DNA of 9,909 nucleotides from Bacilli bacterium. Its GTDB lineage: Bacteria; Bacillota_I; Bacilli_A; ML615J-28; CAG-698. The stretch is taken from the NCBI GenBank assembly GCA_016296945.1, contig JAEDHQ010000060.1, positions 1 to 9,909 of the forward strand, given 5' to 3'. A program made the translations under genes and the position numbers. Below the pieces are notes generated by a model that did not search any database, was not told the DNA's origin, and saw nothing but the letters and a program-made list of their open reading frames with translations. Positions 6,421 to 9,909 of this stretch are shown here, piece after piece. Each line of letters begins with the position of its first letter. Position 1 is the stretch's first letter.

Positions 6421-6999
6421 TATTTGATAGCAATGAGTTATTAAGTTTTTAATTAAAATATTTAAATCTTCTCGCTTATAATTTTTGTCGTTTTCTAGCC
6501 AATGAATGATTAATGATGAAATACCACCAGTTAAAAAAACTGATAACAATGGAATTTTATTAATTTTATCTTCTTTAGTAATTAGTAATTGTAAGACTCG
6601 TGTAATAGAATCACTTAAGGCATTACTAATTATAAATTGAATTAATGACGCTTCATCATCGTTTTTAAGTGATAAGATTATATCTTTATGTATTATGCAT
6701 TCATCAAGAACTAGTTCACTAATTTTATATATAAGATTAGGTGCATTTGCAATAGTAAAATCATTTTGTGCATATTCTAAAAACTTCTCGACGATGCTTT
6801 CGCGAATTTTTTTAATAATATCATCAAATAAATCATACTTATCATGATAATGATTATAAAAAGTCATTCGATTGACAGAAGCTAATTTGCATAACTCATC
6901 AACTGTTATTTTACTAAAGTTCTTAGTGTTTAATAATTCTATAAAGGCATTTTGCAATGCTGTTTTTGATTTTAAAATTCTTAAATCAACTTTTTCCAT
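6409..6999 (-). CDS. TetR/AcrR-family regulator (TetR_C_8/DhaS-like)
   Basis: This 196-aa protein is a likely homodimeric DNA-binding repressor. The N-terminal helix-turn-helix domain has KITVDELCKLA (30-40) followed by the recognition part VNRMTFYNHYHDKYDLF (42-58), the diagnostic TetR signature. The C-terminal ligand/dimer half ends with FLTGGISSLIIHWLEND (155-171), typical of the TetR_C_8 subgroup that includes DhaS. Its ligand and targets cannot be told from the sequence. The ATG has AGGA about 7 nt upstream on the minus strand and the gene stops at TGA. It stands alone: cse60 is convergent (12-bp overlap) and rqcH lies upstream in the same direction behind a terminator, so no divergent partner gene is available as an obvious target. 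Tandem inverted repeats at its promoter suggest autoregulation. Confidence 0.88.
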   Translation of the reverse strand: MEKVDLRILKSKTALQNAFIELLNTKNFSKITVDELCKLASVNRMTFYNHYHDKYDLFDDIIKKIRESIVEKFLEYAQNDFTIANAPNLIYKISELVLDECIIHKDIILSLKNDDEASLIQFIISNALSDSITRVLQLLITKEDKINKIPLLSVFLTGGISSLIIHWLENDKNYKREDLNILIKNLITHCYQILIF

Positions 7000-7052
7000 A
7001 ACTTATCCTTTCTATAATATTAAATAATAATTAAATAAAATAAAATAATATA

Positions 7053-7067
7053 ATAGTATATTACTAT
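7053..7067. promoter_or_regulatory. Putative TetR operator O1 (inverted repeat)
   Basis: ATAGTA and TACTAT are perfect 6-bp arms around a 3-bp centre. The repeat lies in the early leader of the tetR-like transcript, just downstream of the predicted start site. It shares the TAGTA/TACTA half-sites with the neighbouring repeat at 7070-7090. Confidence 0.5.
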
Positions 7068-7069
7068 AC

Positions 7070-7090
7070 ATTAGTATAATATTTACTAAT
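7070..7090. promoter_or_regulatory. Putative TetR operator O2 (inverted repeat)
   Basis: ATTAGTA and TACTAAT are perfect 7-bp arms with a 7-bp centre. The repeat begins 2 bp downstream of the tetR -10 box (7093-7098) and covers the predicted start near 7086, so bound repressor would block polymerase. That the tetR product binds it is inferred from location and symmetry. Confidence 0.58.
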
Positions 7091-7092
7091 AT

Positions 7093-7121
7093 ATTATACG
7101 CTATTTTTTTTGTTTTGTCAA
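7093..7121 (-). promoter_or_regulatory. Consensus-perfect promoter of the tetR-like gene
   Basis: On the minus strand, TTGACA (7116-7121), a 17-bp spacer and TATAAT (7093-7098) match the sigma-A consensus exactly, the best promoter in the window. It lacks the TG extension. The start near 7086 gives a leader of about 87 nt before the ATG at 6999. Such a strong promoter on a regulator gene fits tight repression by its own product. Confidence 0.85.
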
Positions 7122-7146
7122 AAAAAAGCATCATTAAAGATGCTCT
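7122..7146 (-). terminator. Intrinsic terminator of rqcH
   Basis: Read on the minus strand, AGAGCATC (7146-7139) pairs with GATGCTTT (7132-7125) as an 8-bp stem with one G-U pair and a 6-nt loop, followed by T residues. The stem starts within the rqcH stop codon (TAG, 7147-7145), and the T-run continues directly into the tetR -35 box. Confidence 0.8.
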
Positions 7147-8746
7147 AATTAATAGTATTTTTCTTTATATAATCAATATCTGGCTTTACAAATATGCTTT
7201 GATATGTTGAATAGATTACAAATGACCCTTTTATGCCTGGAACCTTTTTAATATTTTTTACTAAAGTATAATCGACACAAACGTTAGTGTTGTTGCGACT
7301 AGTTGAATAATATGCGGCAATAGATGCTGCTAAATTTTTAAGATCTTCTGTTAAATTTTTAGTTTTTACGATGACATGACTTCCAGGTACTGCTTGAACA
7401 TGGAAGAAATAGTCAAAATTATTGGCTAATTGATGAGTGATATAATTATTTTGGGTGTTATTCTTTCCAACATATATAATATCATCATTAGATGTTTTAT
7501 AAATCGTAATACTTGGTTTTTGTTTTTTTATTTTATTTTTTGTGTATTCTTGTTTTAAATTTAACTCTTTTAATATTTCTATAATATCATTTGCCTTGGC
7601 AATACTTAATTGATTTAATAAACAATGATAATATTGTAAATCATTTTTAGAAATCTCAAGTTGATTATTTATTTGCATGATTGCTCTTTTGGCCTTTTGA
7701 TATTTATTAAAAATATTTTCTAAATTCTTCTTTGGGCTTAATAAAGGATCTAAAGAAATTTCGACTTTTTGATTATTATTGTAATAATCTTCAACTATCA
7801 CACTTTTATCTCCTCTTTTAATTAAGTGAAGATTTGATGCTAATAAATTTCCTTTTTCTTGATATGATAAATGTTTATGAGCATTAGCTAACTCGTCTTC
7901 TTGTTTTCTAATCTTTTCATTAATTTTTGCTATTTCTTTATTAATATAACTATTAATAAATAGCTGTTCATTATTTAATGATACTTCAGTTTTAATTGAA
8001 GTATAAAAATATTCTAACATTTCTGATAGAGAATCAAAATGTTCTCTTGGTCCTTCTATATATGGTAAATCAAAGCAATAATAATAATATTTGTTTGTTT
8101 TTTCATTTTTAATGATTGTTGGATTTACTTCGCTATAAATTCTTTTTAAAGAATTATCTCTTACTAATTGTGAATAAAGAAGATTACTAACACCTTGATA
8201 TATATTATTGTTATAATCGAAGAAATTAGAATCTATATATGGATTTATTCGATCAGTTCTTGGAAATAAGTAGTTATATCTTGGTAAAACAATCCGATTG
8301 TCATTACTTGTTGTTTCGTTATCGAATAGGCGACGATAACAATCGATTATAAGATTATCTTGATCGATTAAAATAATGTTACTGTTTCTCCCAAACATTT
8401 CAAAAACTAGTTTGACAGGGATGATATAGCCTAATTCATCAAAATGCGAGATTTCCATAATAATGATTCGTTCATTATTAAATTGTGATATTTTATTGAT
8501 AATACTAGACTCTAAGTATTTTTTTAAAGATTGGAAAAATGTACTTTTGATTGGACTATTTACTAAGTCCATTGTGGTGATTCTTAAATGCATTGAATTG
8601 CTATTTACAGAAATAAATAGCTTATTTCGTGATGATAATGTAAAAAAGAATTCACATGCAGTGATGCCATTAACTTTATTAATGCGAACATTTTCTAATC
8701 TTTGTAGTTCCTTAATTAAATAATGTGTAAAAATTCCATCAAACAT
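7145..8746 (-). CDS. rqcH: Ribosome quality control factor RqcH (NFACT/FbpA family)
   Basis: RqcH binds stalled 50S subunits carrying peptidyl-tRNA and recruits tRNA-Ala to add C-terminal alanine tails that mark the chain for degradation; older names are FbpA and YloA, a fibronectin-binding annotation. The 533-aa protein is slightly shorter than the usual 560-570. It starts with MFDGIFTHYLIKEL, matching the family N-terminus, followed by the NFACT-N domain (about 1-200, with MFGRNSNIILID at 117-128), a coiled-coil/HhH middle (about 260-400), and an NFACT-R domain (about 413-525) with VGKNNTQNNYITH (426-438) and the diagnostic PGSHVIV (454-460). The essential Asp-Arg pair of NFACT-N appears as E92-R93. 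The start ATG has AAGGAG about 7 nt upstream. It diverges from gmk, matching the clustering of yloA and gmk-rpoZ in Bacillus. Low-complexity Asn/Lys/Ile richness reflects base composition. Confidence 0.92.
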   Translation of the reverse strand: MFDGIFTHYLIKELQRLENVRINKVNGITACEFFFTLSSRNKLFISVNSNSMHLRITTMDLVNSPIKSTFFQSLKKYLESSIINKISQFNNERIIIMEISHFDELGYIIPVKLVFEMFGRNSNIILIDQDNLIIDCYRRLFDNETTSNDNRIVLPRYNYLFPRTDRINPYIDSNFFDYNNNIYQGVSNLLYSQLVRDNSLKRIYSEVNPTIIKNEKTNKYYYYCFDLPYIEGPREHFDSLSEMLEYFYTSIKTEVSLNNEQLFINSYINKEIAKINEKIRKQEDELANAHKHLSYQEKGNLLASNLHLIKRGDKSVIVEDYYNNNQKVEISLDPLLSPKKNLENIFNKYQKAKRAIMQINNQLEISKNDLQYYHCLLNQLSIAKANDIIEILKELNLKQEYTKNKIKKQKPSITIYKTSNDDIIYVGKNNTQNNYITHQLANNFDYFFHVQAVPGSHVIVKTKNLTEDLKNLAASIAAYYSTSRNNTNVCVDYTLVKNIKKVPGIKGSFVIYSTYQSIFVKPDIDYIKKNTIN

Positions 8747-8774
8747 TATTATTTCTCCTTATATTGTTTAATTA

Positions 8775-8783
8775 ATTATATCA
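8775..8783 (-). promoter_or_regulatory. rqcH promoter (extended -10)
   Basis: On the minus strand TGATATAAT occurs about 28 nt before the rqcH ATG; the -35 position at 17 bp (TTTATT) is poor, as allowed for extended -10 promoters. The start would be near 8768, leaving a short leader with AAGGAG. Confidence 0.55.
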
Positions 8784-8866
8784 TAGATTTTTATTTTAAT
8801 AAATGATTAATACAAAAAATTATCTTTACAAAATAAAACAAAACTATTTATTTTTTTACAATTTTG

Positions 8867-8875
8867 TGTTATACT
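8867..8875 (+). promoter_or_regulatory. gmk promoter (extended -10)
   Basis: TGTTATACT is an extended -10 with a weak -35 (TTTATT at 17 bp). The start near 8882 gives a leader of about 26 nt carrying TTGAGGA. It is back-to-back with the rqcH promoter, separated by about 85 bp of AT-rich DNA in which I see nothing else. Confidence 0.6.
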
Positions 8876-8907
8876 ATTAGAAAGTTTTTTTGATTGAGGA
8901 ATTATTT

Positions 8908-9528
8908 ATGAAACTTGATGAAAAAGGATTACTTATTGTTTTATCGGGACCTTCTGGTGTTGGTAAAGGCACAGTGCGTTCTGCTTTGTTTAATAGACCT
9001 GATCATAATTTAGTGTATTCTGTTTCTATGACAACCCGTAAACCACGTGTTGGTGAAGTTGAAGGACGTGAGTATTTTTTTGTATCACGTGACGAATTTG
9101 AAAAAAATATTCGTGAGGGGAAGATGCTTGAATATGCGGAATTTGTAGGTAATTATTACGGTACACCGCGTGATGAGGTTAGAAAACAATTAGATAATGG
9201 CAATGAAGTGGTACTTGAAATTGAGATTCAAGGAGCATTACAAGTTCGGGAAAAAATGAAAGATGCGATATTTATCTTTATTGCCCCACCAACTATCGAT
9301 GCTTTATATAATCGATTAAAATCTCGTGGTACAGAATCTGAAGAATTAATTCAATCACGAATTGAAAAAGCTAAACGAGAATTAGGTTTAGCTTATAAAT
9401 ATGATTACATTGTAGTTAATGACACAGTAGATAATGCTGCTGACCGTATTATGGCAATTATTCGTGCAGAACATGCAAAAACAGAAAGATCAATTCATAA
9501 ATACAAAGAAATGTTGGAGGTAAAATAG
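8908..9528 (+). CDS. gmk: Guanylate kinase
   Basis: Guanylate kinase phosphorylates GMP (and dGMP) to the diphosphate with ATP, an essential step of GTP supply that also clears inputs to the (p)ppGpp pool. The 206-aa length is typical. The P-loop GPSGVGKGT is at 14-22; the GMP-binding segment has SVSMTTRKPRVGEVEGREY (38-56), with R44 and the following YFFVS; EFVGNYYGTP (78-87) and LEIEIQGA (103-110) complete the nucleotide site; the lid includes RLKSRGTES (136-144). I chose ATG 8908, which has TTGAGGA about 7 nt upstream; an in-frame TTG at 8890 would place the ribosome binding site inside the coding region. It is followed by rpoZ after a single base, as in Bacillus. Confidence 0.96.
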   Translation: MKLDEKGLLIVLSGPSGVGKGTVRSALFNRPDHNLVYSVSMTTRKPRVGEVEGREYFFVSRDEFEKNIREGKMLEYAEFVGNYYGTPRDEVRKQLDNGNEVVLEIEIQGALQVREKMKDAIFIFIAPPTIDALYNRLKSRGTESEELIQSRIEKAKRELGLAYKYDYIVVNDTVDNAADRIMAIIRAEHAKTERSIHKYKEMLEVK

Positions 9529-9529
9529 T

Positions 9530-9829
9530 ATGATGCATAATGAAAACGATGGAATGAGATACCCATCAATTGACCATTTAGTTACAATTACACATTCTAA
9601 ATATAAATTAGTTGTTGGTGCTGCTAAACGTGCTAAAGCTTTAAATCGCAAAAATAATCCTGAAAAGCAATTAATTGCAAACCCACATAGTAAAAAAGCA
9701 ATTGGAATTGCTTTAGAAGAAGTATTAGAGCACAAAATTGAAATTGTAGATGTAAGTGATGAAAATAATATTGTTACTAGTGCTAATAGTGATGCTAGTT
9801 TAGAAAGTAAAGAAGTTGTTTCTGAATAA
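9530..9829 (+). CDS. rpoZ: RNA polymerase omega subunit
   Basis: Omega wraps the C-terminal tail of beta-prime and aids RNA polymerase assembly and stability. The 99-aa product has the omega core: YPSIDHLV (11-18), SKYKLVVGAAKRAKAL (23-38) and KKAIGIALEEVLEHKI (55-70). An acidic, Ser-rich tail of about 25 residues (75-99) follows, longer than in the Bacillus protein. GGAGG (9516-9520) lies within the end of gmk, 9 nt before the ATG at 9530; a second ATG directly follows at 9533, so the start may be one codon later. Translation is probably coupled with gmk. The pair is closed by a strong terminator, so the coaBC/priA genes that often follow are not in this transcript. Confidence 0.93.
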   Translation: MMHNENDGMRYPSIDHLVTITHSKYKLVVGAAKRAKALNRKNNPEKQLIANPHSKKAIGIALEEVLEHKIEIVDVSDENNIVTSANSDASLESKEVVSE

Positions 9830-9846
9830 TAAGTTAAAGGTGAAGT

Positions 9847-9890
9847 AAAGAGATTAGTAAATCAAGACATTGATTTTAATCTCTTTTTTT
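9847..9890 (+). terminator. Strong intrinsic terminator after rpoZ
   Basis: AAAGAGATTA (9847-9856) pairs with TAATCTCTTT (9877-9886), and beyond a 2-nt bulge AAATCAA (9859-9865) pairs with TTGATTT (9870-9876) around a GACA loop, giving 17 bp in all, followed by further T. It ends the gmk-rpoZ transcript. Confidence 0.92.
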
Positions 9891-9909
9891 ATTGCTTTCT
9901 TTTTTCTAT

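Noticed and set aside
6405..6435. TCAAA...TTTGA inverted repeat at the cse60/tetR convergence as a bidirectional terminator
   Set aside because: Only five A/T-dominated pairs with a 9-nt loop and poor T-runs; too weak to support in such AT-rich DNA.
7000..7052. AT-only repeats (TAAATAATAATTAAATAAAATAAAA-like) in the tetR leader as an origin or unwinding element
   Set aside because: No DnaA-box-like sequences nearby; this looks like simple AT-rich untranslated leader.
8463..8723. Plus-strand open frame of 86 codons inside rqcH
   Set aside because: Antisense shadow of the NFACT-N coding region with no convincing ribosome binding site or recognisable domain.
8890..8907. TTG start for gmk
   Set aside because: It lies upstream of the ribosome binding site TTGAGGA, which is correctly spaced for the ATG at 8908.
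9490..9735. Minus-strand open frame of 81 codons across gmk/rpoZ
   Set aside because: Antisense to the conserved omega core and the end of gmk; its sequence is explained by those genes.
427..9829. Possible Mycoplasma-type code (TGA as Trp) because of the AT-rich, Mollicutes-like composition
   Set aside because: Trp codons seen are TGG, the tetR-like gene ends in TGA, and all families reach normal length under the standard code.

Overview
The window is about 10 kb of very AT-rich (by eye roughly 30% GC) bacterial chromosome, densely packed with Bacillota-type housekeeping genes. Families and gene neighbours (ribosomal L28 divergent from fakA, recG, rnc, dnaD-nth, rqcH divergent from gmk-rpoZ) point to a low-GC member of the Bacilli / Erysipelotrichia / Mycoplasmatota neighbourhood. 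The genetic code is the standard bacterial one: the tetR-like gene ends at TGA, the few Trp codons seen are TGG, and all genes are full length. The exact taxon cannot be named from this sequence alone.

Layout. (1) Positions 1-80, minus strand: the start of an L28-like gene cut by the window edge. (2) 81-426: a divergent promoter region with an inverted repeat in the middle. (3) 427-6199, plus strand: fakA (fatty acid kinase subunit), a weak hairpin terminator, then recG, rnc, dnaD and nth packed with gaps of 0-55 bp or short overlaps, probably one or two operons covering lipid scavenging, fork repair, RNA processing, replication restart and base-excision repair. (4) 6198-6420: a strong terminator-like hairpin that begins inside the nth stop codon and contains in its 3' arm the ribosome binding site of a small Cse60-family gene. 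(5) 6409-6999, minus: a TetR-family regulator of the TetR_C_8/DhaS type, convergent with and overlapping cse60 by 12 bp, preceded by a consensus-perfect promoter and two tandem inverted repeats that look like autoregulatory operators. (6) 7145-8746, minus: rqcH (NFACT ribosome quality control factor), whose terminator T-run merges with the -35 box of the tetR promoter. (7) 8747-8907: a second divergent promoter region. (8) 8908-9829, plus: gmk and rpoZ, closed by a strong terminator.

Most of the window is ordinary core genome; I see no mobile element, CRISPR array, tRNA or rRNA, and no clearly new multi-gene system. The items most worth a second look are the RBS-in-terminator arrangement ahead of cse60, the compact tetR promoter/operator, the diverged L28 N-terminus, and substitutions in normally conserved motifs of RecG (motif VI), DnaD (YxxxIxxxW) and RqcH (DR to ER). 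The gene order is condensed: the asp23/yloU gene usually found between rpmB and fakA, and the lipid-synthesis genes often found between recG and rnc, are absent here.
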